From Gossypium raimondii (taxonomy: Eukaryota; Streptophyta; Magnoliopsida; Malvales; Malvaceae), in NCBI RefSeq assembly GCF_025698545.1, contig NC_068573.1:997001-1061000 (forward strand): 64,000 nt of DNA, read 5' to 3'. The notes under the pieces were generated by a model that saw nothing but the letters and a program-made list of their open reading frames with translations, was not told where the DNA came from and ran no database searches. Position 1 is the stretch's first letter. The number at the start of each line of letters is the position of its first letter. This document shows positions 47,191 to 57,481 of this stretch, piece by piece. The position numbers and the translations under genes were made by a program.

Positions 47191-47743
47191 ATGGGTGCAT
47201 ACAAAGCACCAATTCCCCATTTCCTTTCTTCACCCAATCCTAACGCTAAAACCCTGAGAACCCCATTTTTGAACCTTGGAACCACCAGCAGGCGCTTCCT
47301 TTTGTTCTTCCTTTCCTCTCCTATCCTTCCCAGCAGTAACAGTCTTGCCCTAGACAATGCTAAATTGCTTCAGTCCAATATCATGGATGTTTTAGCTTCC
47401 AGTTTTGACCCAGTGAGTCAAGCTGAGAAAGACGCCAGTTCCCTCATCAGTCGCAGAGTATCTGACGCTGTGGAGTTGTTGGAGAGAGGGAAGGAATTGC
47501 AGGCTCAGGGTGATTTCCCCAAAGCTCTTCACTTCTTTACTTTGGTATATTAATCAATCCCCCACTCTTTAAAACCAAAAAATACTAGCTTGGGTTCGTT
47601 TTGTTGTGCTTGCTTTACATATTTCTAGCTGCATTTGGTATAATTGCAATATCTTGTGCCATATTTCGATTCTACCTGTTGTCTATAAACTCCCAATGGT
47701 GTTTTCTTTTTCTTGCTAATAGTTCAATTCACTGAATTAAAAA

Positions 47744-47783
<40 letters not shown>

Positions 47784-49484
47784 TTAGCAGTTAACATCAT
47801 GACTCTTTATTTACCATAAAACATCTTCTATGCTTCAATTTACTTCCCTATGAAAGAGAGTTCATTTGTACCTGAGATCAAGGTTGATCCGCAGATTCGC
47901 CTGTGTGGTAGTGTAGTGTGTAGGGGTGTGGGTGTGTTTGAGATGATTGGATTGTATTAAAAATATATTCTCAGAAGTTATGTTCCATCTAACCATATCT
48001 GAGCCAGGAATTTGGATGAAGTTAAGAGAAAGGAATATGCAGAACATAAATGTTCATAAGAGGAGAGAGTCTTTTAAAGTTAATATTGCTGTTATTTATA
48101 GCAGTTGGCTTGCAGGAGGAGGAGAGGATTCCCTTTTTAGCCTGGGCTAAGGGTTTATATACCCTTAGCTAGAATCTCGAGGTGCCACGCGTCAAGCCCT
48201 CATAGGTGAGTCAAGGGTAAATGGCTAAGTGGTCTGTCACCATTAGTTTAGGTAGGGTGGCGATGGGATGTGCTTTCAATCACATCGGATAGGACGTGAT
48301 AGTTGAAACCAGGAGTGACGGTAAATAAGTGAGGTCCACATATGCTCGTGTGGATGTTAAGTCAAGGAGTATGCGTCCGAAGAGTAAGTGGGGCACTCAT
48401 GAGGAGTAGAAGCAAGGTGCTTTCCCGAAAAGTTGTCTCCAAGGGGTGGAGGTATAACAGGATTTATAGCAATTTGCTTGTGAATTTTGAATTCTACTGT
48501 CTAATATATAGTAAAATATGAAGGTATAATGTGTCTTTGCCCTTTTCAGACCTTATTTCGTTGCAAGAGGATTATTATGACCATAGCATATTACATATAT
48601 ACAATAATTCGTATTATTTTTAATGCACCTCTGATGCCTATGAACTTAGACCAGCTTGTGAAGTTGTGATGCAGCAGTGTATGTGAATAAGTTTTCATCA
48701 CTTGCTTTCAGGTGGTTGAAAATTATAAAGATTTTGCATTCTCAGACTATGCAAGAGTTGGTAGGGCATTGGCCTTATACGAGGTTGGAGACAAAGAAGA
48801 AGCTTTTGCAGAGATGGAAGATGTTTCAATATCTTTAAAGGGATATCCAGGTACTATATTAGAGTTCAAATTTATTGAACATTGAAGATTAAGAAGCTTT
48901 TGTTTTAAAAAATTGTGGGACAAGAAGCAAACTTATAGTGTAAAAAATAATCAAAATAGACTTTGAGGCGTAACACATTTTTGCCTCCAAGATACAACAA
49001 TGTCTCAAAACGTTCAAAATAAAAGTAGTAAAATGGCTGATAATGCAACATACTATTATTGCTAATACGCACTTAACTATTGCCATGACATTGTTATTCA
49101 TTAAATGTCATGTCTTGTCGAAACACAATTATTGACATAAGTTGTATGGTTACATTACATGACACAACTATTTAAGGTGTTGTACCATTTTAACATAACT
49201 ACTCTAATGCACCGACACTACATCAAATATTCTCCCTTATATTATTTATTTTGAACTTTTCTAAGCAACTAAGCTTCCATGTTTTATGATTTTGTGCAGA
49301 AGTACATGCAGCTCTTGCTGCAGTTTTATATGCAGACAAACATGCACCATTGCTAGCTGAAAATCAATTCGCAATTGCAACTCTACTTGATCCTCATTTT
49401 ACAGATCTCTCATACGTGATTGAAACCAAGCATTGGCCTCCTAGTTTGGTTAGTTCCTTGCAACATTTTATCACACTTTCTTAG
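47191..49484 (+). CDS. Plastid (probably thylakoid lumen) TPR-like protein, 225 aa
   Basis: Exons are 47191-47544, 48712-48850 and 49300-49484; phases agree and introns are GT-AG. The first 33 residues are Ser/Pro-rich and basic like a chloroplast transit peptide. Then comes SRRFLLFFLSSPILPSSNSLA (residues 33-53 region): twin arginine, hydrophobic core, Ala at the -1 side, a Tat-type lumen signal. The mature part has paired helices: AVELLERGKELQAQGDFPKA, YARVGRALALYEVGDKEEA and VHAALAAVLYADKH, in line with tetratricopeptide-like repeats, ending HWPPSLVSSLQHF. It probably acts as a scaffold or assembly factor in the lumen; family name unknown. The stop is reached by reading past a possible donor (GTTAGT at 49449), so a further exon is possible. 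Confidence 0.78.
47746..47781. repeat. (TA)n microsatellite in intron 1 of the TPR-like gene
   Basis: About 18 TA units. Likely length-variable. Confidence 0.9.
47862..48480. mobile_element. Unclassified repeat-like insertion in intron 1 of the TPR-like gene
   Basis: This stretch is more GC-rich than the rest of the intron and contains GGGTTTATATACCC, CCACGCGTCAAGCCC, CATCGGATAGGACGTG and TCCCGAAAAGTTGTCTCC, which look like LTR or TRIM sequence. No terminal repeat or target duplication was found. Boundaries approximate. Confidence 0.35.
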
Positions 49485-49637
49485 AGATTTGTGTTTGAAT
49501 ATTATAATACATTGGCAAACTCTTGTCAACCTTTATCATAGATTTGTAATATCTCATTGCCTTGGGACAAAATAATTATATTCATATATACATTTTTTTC
49601 TCTATAAGCCATAATGTTTTATTGGGATTGTAAGTTA

Positions 49638-49787
49638 GGGTGAGTTTGGATGGGCGGTGCGTTTACCTGCGGTTAGTGTAAAAACAGCAGTGGCAGTGAG
49701 ATTAGATACTGTAGCGATATTGTAGCGTGAGACAAAAAGTAAGCTAAACGCACCGCACCGCACTCAATCGCCCATCCAAACCCACCC
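49638..49787. mobile_element. Tourist-like MITE, 150 bp, TTA target duplication
   Basis: It opens GGGTGAGTTTGGATGGGCGG and closes CGCCCATCCAAACCCACCC, with TTA on both sides (49635-49637, 49788-49790). Same family as 38760-38908, in opposite orientation and better preserved. Confidence 0.88.
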
Positions 49788-49790
49788 TTA

Positions 49791-51052
49791 ATTTGATAGA
49801 TGCCAAGCAAATTTATGGCTTTGTTTCTGTAAGATAGTTTGATTGCTGCAAAGCTCTACCATCACCATCACCAACATCAACTATTTTATTTTAGTTACAG
49901 GGAGGAGTAAAATTCGATTAAGATTGAATTATTATTTAATCTACATTCGAACTAATTTAATTAACTTGATATTGTATCTATACTATTATTGACTTCTTAG
50001 TCGATATCAAGGGTAATTATTACTAGGATATTCTTTTCTTTTTTATATTTTTATATAAAATTTATAAAAATAATTTAAAATTTTAAAACCCCAGAACTTG
50101 AATCTGACATTAATGTCCCTAAAGTTTTCACTTAGGCTTCCTTTGAATGAGTGGTAATTGGTGAGATTGAAAACAATAGTGGCGGTGGGATTAGTTAATA
50201 GCAGCGAGAATAAATCATGACTATTAATGACATAAAGTTAAATTTTATGTATATATAAAATAAATAATTAAGAGTATATCTTTAAAATGAAATATAGTAA
50301 ATAATAATTAAATTATCAAAAATAATTATTAAATTTTTATTAAAATAAATAATTAAAACCATATTTTATGTTAAATTATGAAATATATATTAAAATTTTA
50401 TTTATATTAAATAATAATTTTGTTTTAATTTTACTCACTCATAATGGCACATTGCATGTGATTTTACTTGTTTAATATTTAATTAATTTTTAAATATAAT
50501 ATTTTTATTTACAGTAATTAGTGTAAAATAATATTTTTATTTAAATTATTGAATATAATTAAAATATATTAACATATCAATTCAAATATTATAATATAAA
50601 ATTTCAAATAATAATTAAAGCATTTTAATATATTCAACCTACAATATAGTTTTATTTTAGGTAATTAATGCAAAGTAACATTATTCAAAATAATAATCAA
50701 TTAACATAATTAACTTTAGTATTAATTAAGTGATTAGAATTCTATTAAAGTATTAGCACAATTTTTGTTTATGTCAGAGTTTTTTAACTAATAATTGCAA
50801 ATTATAATTATGATCATCACAACTTTTTCCCTACATTATTTTATCATTACAGTTCTATTTAAGTAATAATTCTATTTTAAAATTAGCTTAACCTTCTTCT
50901 TCTCCTTTTTTCAATTTAAATTCTAATTATTTTTAATTATGTAATTATCACAATTTTATTAAATTATAATTATTTTTAAATGTATAGTTATCACAACTTC
51001 GATTTTATTTTAAATTTTTAACTAATAATTCTAAATTAAATATTATAAATAC
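49791..51052. other. Very AT-rich intergenic sequence
   Basis: No gene. At 50146-50210, CCTTTGAATGAGTGGTAATT with a GGTGGGATTAGTTAATAGC stretch may be a diverged relic of another MITE. Otherwise low-complexity AT. Confidence 0.4.
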
Positions 51053-51500
51053 GGGTAAACTGTAAAAATAATCACTTTTGTTTGCCTCAGATTACATATT
51101 AGCTACTTATGTTTGAAATGTTACGTTTTAGTCACTTACGTTATCGTTTTGTTACGAAGTGGTCACTCTACTGTTAAACTTTGTTACCTCCCTAACGACA
51201 GTTTTACGTTGCAGTCCAAATGAGTTTTAAATGCCAACTTGGATGTTTGATTGTTGAGATGAAAATAAGTTTTTAATTAAATAAATTTAATTTGGACTGT
51301 TACGTAGGACATCCAAGTTTGCATTTAAAACTCATTTGGACTGCCATGTAGGACCGCCGTTAGGGAGCTAATGGAGCTTAACAGTAGAGTGACCATTCGT
51401 AACAAAACGATAACATAAGTGACTAAAACATAACATTTCAAACAGAAGTGACTAAAATGTAATCCGAGATAAACAAAAGTGATTATTGTTGTAGTTTTCC
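51053..51500. mobile_element. Foldback MITE of about 448 bp
   Basis: The left arm (TAATCACTTTTGTTTGCCTC, TTTAGTCACTTACGTTATCG) pairs with the right arm (GATAACATAAGTGACTAAAA, GAGATAAACAAAAGTGATTA). The inner arms CAAATGAGTTTTAAATGCCA and GCATTTAAAACTCATTTGGA pair too. Related in motif to 36669-37432. Confidence 0.82.
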
Positions 51501-52012
51501 TTATAAATATTTTTAAATGTGAATTTAATAATATGATGAAAAATAAAGGACCTTTATATATAAAAATTATATTGATTTAAGTAAAAATTTTAGATTTTTA
51601 TTATATTTAATGATTTTATAGGTTTATAATTTTAATAATTAACAATATATTATGTTATTTTTTAAGTAGAACTTTTAAAAGATATGACCAAATTAATTAA
51701 TTTCACATTAATATATTATCAGTTAATTAATATTACTTTTATTATTATAATTACATAATAATATTAATAAATTATTATTCTAATGTTGATTTAGTAATAT
51801 AATTAATAATAAAAAGTATTATTGTCATTTAAATTTTTTCTAAACTCGTGCTTATATTATAGATTTTGTAAAAGAAATTATTATTCATATTTGTATTATT
51901 CATATAAAAGTATTTAATTATAATAAATTTTTTATTCTTATCAATTTTATAATAATAAATTTTATATATTTATTAAATTACTATAAAAATCAAAGTCATA
52001 TATATATTTTAG

Positions 52013-52105
52013 AGCCTCATGTGATAGTCTGATTGTCAAGGGTGTTCATTGTCCCGGTGCGGCCTGGGTTCTAGTCGCGCTGATTATTTGGGTTTTGCCC
52101 TATTA
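52013..52105 (+). mobile_element. Possible tRNA-derived SINE fragment
   Basis: GATAGTCTGATTGTCAAGGG resembles an A box and GGTTCTAGTCG (52067-52077) a B box, about 40 bases apart, in a GC-richer island within AT-rich DNA. No poly(A) or target duplication seen. It may equally be a decayed tRNA-like piece of an LTR. Confidence 0.35.
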
Positions 52106-52886
52106 TTATAATTTAATATATATATTTCATATATTGAAAATAATAACAAAAACAAACTTGTTTATGTATATATTTAATTTATAAAAGCAACGTAGGAGAC
52201 CTTCATTAGTCTTTTATATAAATTTTGTATAAATATAGTTTTTATATAATTCTTTTAAGCCTATAATTTAATATAAAATATAAAAATATATATTAAATCA
52301 ACTTTTTGTTAAAAATATAAATAATATATTTGTTTTTATATAATATGAATTACTTCAATATATTAACAATGTTTGATTAAATGCTAAAAATACATATTTC
52401 ATGTAATTTAATTGGTCAATTTATGAGAATCCACCACTGATTTTTCCATGTTTATATTGAAATTTATACAGGGGTGCAATTTGGGGCTAAATAGAAGAAA
52501 AAAGAAACAATTAGGCTAGATTGAAGAAAGGAGCAAAGAAGGCGGGCCAAAACGGAATTTTTCCAAGATGTAATTAGCTGAAATTTTATTTTGACTTAGT
52601 GGGAGATTTTGTAGGGATTCTTGATATCATGAGAATATTTTTCCTTAATTTTCTATGGCTAGTGCCCTTTAATTAGGCAAATTTGTTCAAAGCCACTAGT
52701 ATAAATAGGGGTTACTATGTTCATTCATTCATCAAGTTTTTTATCAAGTTTTTCATCTTTTGAATACAATCTTTCTTTCCTTCTTGCAAATTTATTTGTT
52801 GTTATTAGTTCTTAATATTTTCTCATTTCTTAATTTCCAGCCTTGGAAATATAACACTATCAACCAAACCTTGCGTCACCCACACC

Positions 52887-54096
52887 TAGGGGTGAGCATT
52901 CGATCGATTGAATCGAATCGAATAAAATTTTTTTGAGTTAATCGAGTTTTCGAATCTCATTTTATCATCCTAACTTTATTTGAAGTTTTCTCGAATCGAA
53001 TCGAGTGAGATGGAATTCGAATCGAATCGAATCGAATATATTTGTTCAAGTTAAATTTTAAAAAATAATTTTGGGTTCTTGTAACCATTGTCACTCATCG
53101 TAATAAAATTTGTCCACTTTAATCAAATTTTTTATTAACTTTCATCACCTTATAATTTATTTATTAATTTTTTATATATTGGTTAGCTTTTTGCTTGCTT
53201 AGTTGTTTCAATTATCTTGATTCTTGTCATTATGTATTTTGGAATTAAAAATATATTAAATGTAAAAATATAATTTTTAATAAAAGTTATTTTAAAAAAA
53301 ATGTGAAATTGATACCAATATAAAATTTTAACACGAATATTTTATGGAATAATTAATAATCCAGTTTTAATATAAATATTCAATATGACTAAACAATTTA
53401 ATAATATAAATAATATAAAATGTGAAATTTAATTTAATAATATAAATAATAGATATAAATAAAATTATTACTATTTATGTTTAGTGAATTTTTTGGATAA
53501 ATTTGATTTTTATTTGAGAGTAAAGGGTGAGAAGTAAAAGTTTTGGGGAAAATAAAAGTTTTGGGAATAGAAGTTTGAGGAAAGTAAATAGGAGAGTAAA
53601 ATTTTGGAGGAAAATATTAAAAAAATTGGAGGGGAGGGTTTGGGGTAGATGGGAGGTGGGATGAGAAGGGAATAAAAGTTTTAGGGAAAAGTGGGAGGGA
53701 GTAAAAATTTTGGGGGAAAATAAAAGGTTTTGAGGGTTTTTAGGAGTAAAATTTTGAGAAAAAGTAAATTGAAGAGTAAAATTTTGGTGGGAAATGGATT
53801 TTGGGTAGATTGGGGGGTTGGGAGGGGAGGGGAGTATAAGTTTTGGGGGGAAAGTGGGAAGGAGTAAAAGTTTTGAGGGAAAAGTAAAAAAGGTTTGGGA
53901 GTTTGGGGTAAAAATGTAAAATATTATAGTTTGATATTCGAATTCGAAAACTCAACACGATTCGAACTTGAAATTTGAAAAAAAATTCGAGTTGATTCGA
54001 ATAACTCGATTAACTCGAATAACTCAATTCGTTTAACTCGAAATTCGAATTTTTTTTTCGATTTTTTCAAGTCAAATCGAGTTTTGCTCACCCCTA
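52887..54096. mobile_element. hAT-type MITE, 1210 bp, with CCCACACC target duplication
   Basis: The ends are TAGGGGTGAGCATTCGATCG and ATCGAGTTTTGCTCACCCCTA, with TCGAATCGAATCGAA repeats inside each end. CCCACACC occurs at 52879-52886 and 54097-54104, the 8 bp expected for hAT. The centre holds an AT-rich part and then a cytosine-free tract. No transposase. Confidence 0.9.
53472..53938 (+). repeat. Cytosine-free G-rich tract of 467 bases
   Basis: Between C at 53471 and C at 53939 I read no cytosine on the plus strand. The tract consists of irregular units such as GAGTAAAAGTTTTGGGGGAAA and GGGAGGTGGGATGAGAAGGG about every 20-35 bases, with many G3-G6 runs. Confidence 0.9.
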
Positions 54097-55113
54097 CCCA
54101 CACCTACGCACCTACATTTCTTTTTCATTTATCCATCCCTCTCCAAATATGCCCAACTCCAACATGCCCCAAACATTAGTCAACTAAATCCATTTTAGCT
54201 TTAGGTCGGTGTTAGCTTTGTCAAGACCCGTGAGTTATGAACCCGAGCAATTCAATTCCTAATTTTCAGTATTTATTACTTCTCCGGATTAAGAGTATGA
54301 CTTCATCAACTCACAAAGTCAAATCAACACTAAGTAAAAAAAGACGTCGTTTGAGTTAGTGTGGTTAGACGTATAGTTGGAATTCCGAAAGGATCGATTG
54401 TCTAATCGGTTTTCCGTGAACACATTGGCGTGCCAAGTGGGGATTGCTGTTTGGTTCCATCAAGGGAAGTAGTAACCGGATTTAAATGTTCCACGCGGTT
54501 GAGGGCATTGGTTTGAGCTAGGCTCTTTTAGAACGAAAAGCTACCGGAGTTCTAAATCACGAACGATTCGTAGGTTGTTCGATCGGCAAGGGTTAGTTAT
54601 TGGACGTTCCGTAACTAATTTACACAAAGAAGAGTTGGTATCCGAGGCGTCCTTGGTAGCTATAACTAGCTTATTGGAAAAGAGGAGTTCATCTAATTTC
54701 GAGGATCGGTTCAAAGACGAGAAAAAACCCGTGCCTAAAGCTGAGCTAAGTTTAATTGATTTTTCTTCAGATTTACCTAACCTTTTTATTTATTTATTTG
54801 TCTTCAGTTTTTACTTTTTACTTTGTTATTTCAGGTTTCAAATTTTATCCCCCCGAACTTCTTGGGCACGACAACTGCCCCGACATAAATCTGGTCAAGA
54901 GAGAAACAATTTGCAGTAAACCTAGTCTCTGAGGATCGACCCTACTCCCTATACTACTTAAATTTGCAAATTAGGCGTATGATTATATTGGTGGAATTGA
55001 CAACCATCAATGTTTTTTTTACCGAGGTAGCAAAAATAATTAATGTATGATGAGCATGTGGAAAATGACATGCTGGTTCATTTTTGTATTTTAAATGTTC
55101 AATTACTTTTAGT

Positions 55114-55611
55114 TAGAGGTGCTCATGGGCCAAGCCGGGCCGGGTTCGGGCCGGGCCCATAAAAAATTTTGGCCCGGGTCCTAGGCCCGGGCCCGGCCCG
55201 AAATATGGGCCTAAGATTTTGCCCAGGCCCGGCCCGGGAAAAAAATCATAAGCCCGGGCCCGGCCCATTTTTATTTTAAAAAATTAAAAAAAGTATTTTA
55301 AAAATATTTTTAAAATATTTTAAAATTAAAAAAAGTATTTTAAAAATATTTTAAAATTAAAAAAAAATTAAAAAAAAGTATTTTAAAAATATTTTAAAAT
55401 TTAAAAAAATTAAAAAAGTATGTAAAAAATATTTTAAAATTTTAAAAAATAAATATATTTATTAAATCGGTAGGGGGCAATGGGCCGGGCAAAAAAAGTG
55501 GTGCAGAGGCTGGCCCGTTTTCTAAACGGGCCTCTTTTTTTTGCCCAAGCCCATATTTCGGGCCTATATTTTTACCCAAACCACGGCCCGCCCGGCCCAT
55601 CAGCACCTCTA
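55114..55611. mobile_element. hAT-type MITE, 498 bp, GGCCCGGG-rich, CTTTTAGT target duplication
   Basis: The ends are TAGAGGTGCTCATGGGCC and GGCCCATCAGCACCTCTA. CTTTTAGT flanks it exactly at 55106-55113 and 55612-55619. Subterminal parts are made of GGCCCGGGCCCGGCCC-like palindromes; the centre is A- and T-rich with TATTTTAAAAATATTTT repeats. Confidence 0.93.
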
Positions 55612-55619
55612 CTTTTAGT

Positions 55620-56981
55620 TTAATTTATTTATTTTACTTTATTAATTTAAAATAATGAACTTTATTTTATTTTATTTTGGGTTTTAAAATTCTTGTTTTC
55701 TTTTTCAGATATCAATTCATTAAGTATTGTTCAATGCATAATTTTTTAACACGAATTTTTTAACACCATTAGTGTTTTGGGTAATTTGTACAACAATTAA
55801 CAAGTTTAGGTACCAAATTGAACTTAAAAAAGCTTAGGTACCAGATTAGGAAAAAAGTGTCAAGTTTAAATACCAAATTGGACAAAAAAAAAACTTAAGT
55901 ATCAAATTAGCATAAATTTATACTTGGCACGACTAAAAAGTTAATTTCCCACTCATCCAACTTTTACAAACACTCATGCTTGTAGGTATGCTAAAAGGCA
56001 GGAAACTAGATGAATGATTAAAATTTTTTTTTTGGTAAATTATACTCAACATTACTAAATTATTAATAAAATTACATTTTGATTATTTAATTTAAAAAAA
56101 TTAAAAAATGATCATTGAACTATTAAAATTTTTTATTTATATCATTGAATTATTTGAAAGCTTTTATTTAAGTGGGCTATTAAGTATTTTATTTTAAAAA
56201 GTTCGACTGACGAGCTTCAAGCGATGATTTGACAATAGGTATGATGGATCAGTACTCATCAATGAGTAGAAGAAAATACCCTAGATCCAAGTTGATCTGA
56301 AAATCAGTGTCAGAGATCGGATACGAAAGTTATTTGAATTTTAGTTCGTAAATTTATAACGTTCAAAATTGTTTAATGAACTAAAAAAATTTGAATTATA
56401 AAAGAGAAGGAAAAAGAGAGCTCTCGATTGATGCAAGCGATGTGAACAGAGAAAGCCATACAACAACGGTGTAACAGCCGAACGACTTAAATGAAAACTT
56501 TAAAATAGTTCAATGACCATTTTATAATATTTTAAAATTTAGTGACTAAATTGTAAAATATTGTATGTAAGTTTATCCTTTTTCTCTGAGTTCAACGATT
56601 AAAAACTGAATTAACGGAAGGAAAAGATTATGTGCTCATAGATGACTGGCCAATCAATCTCAACTGGCTCGCATTAAGTAAATGGTCTAATTCTGCTCTC
56701 AGTTCCTATATTTTTCTAACATTTAAAATTTAGTACTTTTTTTTTACCAATGTACTTCTATTTTTTAATTTAAAAATTTAATGTATTTTCAATTGATAAC
56801 ACCATTATATATAAATAAAATTTAATTTTAGATCAAAACTTTCAATATTAAAATATCACATATTCGAATTTAATGAAAGTATATTAACAATAGTATTAAT
56901 TGGGTATTGGAATTTAATGAAAATATATTAACAATAGTATTAATTAGGTTTTAATTTTCAGAGATAAATTTATGAAATAAA
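55620..56981. other. Intergenic sequence upstream of SAL1, no gene seen
   Basis: AT-rich. At 55795-55915 three related phrases (AGGTACCAAATTGAAC, AGGTACCAGATTAGG, AAATACCAAATTGGAC) form a small tandem repeat. 56880-56950 holds a 60 bp near-direct repeat (AATTTAATGAAAATATATTA, ACAATAGTATTAATT). Confidence 0.45.
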
Positions 56982-57303
56982 GGGTAAACTACATTAGTAG
57001 TCATTCAACTATACTTTTTTTTGGTCACTTAATTATGAAAAAAATACAAAATGGTCACCCAACTATTAGTAAACTTCTTTTTTAGTCACCCAATTATAAA
57101 AAGTTACAAAACGGTCACCCAAGTATCTTGGACTTTTAGATATTACGTTAGCCAGTTGGTAACAAAAAAAAAAACAAAATTAAATAGTTGGGTGACCATT
57201 TTGTAACTTTTCATAGTTAGATGACCAAAAAATAAATTTACTAATATTTGGGTGACATCTTGTAGCTTTTCATAGTTGGCTGACTACTAATGTAGTTTAC
57301 CCC
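56982..57303. mobile_element. Foldback MITE of about 322 bp, just upstream of SAL1
   Basis: It opens GGGTAAACTACATTAGTAGT and closes ACTACTAATGTAGTTTACCC. The arms continue (ATGGTCACCCAACTATTAGT against ATATTTGGGTGACATC). It ends about 180 bases before the SAL1 start codon, so it lies in or next to the promoter. Confidence 0.85.
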
Positions 57304-57481
57304 CAAAAAAGAAAAAAATTGGACTAAACTGTATAATATTGAAAACTACAGGGACTAAAAGCATATCTAAGCCAAAGTAAATATCTATATTCCATTAAGA
57401 AATGATTGATTCTGCTCTGAAAAACAAGAAACCAAAACAAAGGAATTTTCTTACGAAATTTTTGAATTGAAAATTTAATAA

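Larger units (their letters stand above)
52438..55004 (+). mobile_element. Non-coding LTR-like element (LARD-type?), host of a hAT MITE
   Basis: GTATAAATAGGGG near 52701 looks like a TATA box. CATTGGCGTGCCAAGTGGGG at 54424 resembles the boundary sequence of large retrotransposon derivatives, and GAGGATCGACCCTACTCCCT at 54931 with a CAACCATCA end resembles an LTR 3' part. A 114-codon frame at 54575 has no recognised domain. The other LTR and target duplication were not found; boundaries are approximate. Confidence 0.4.

Noticed and set aside
52021..52080. A functional tRNA gene
   Set aside because: The B-box-like part is present, but the acceptor stem does not pair and the A box is poor; kept only as a possible SINE.
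53740..53958. 72-codon minus-strand frame rich in Pro, Phe and Lys
   Set aside because: It is an artefact of the G-rich, cytosine-free tract, which excludes many stop codons on the opposite strand.
54575..54919. 114-codon plus-strand frame with a charged N-terminal half
   Set aside because: It sits in LTR-like sequence; the second half is low-complexity hydrophobic and no gag or host domain is visible.
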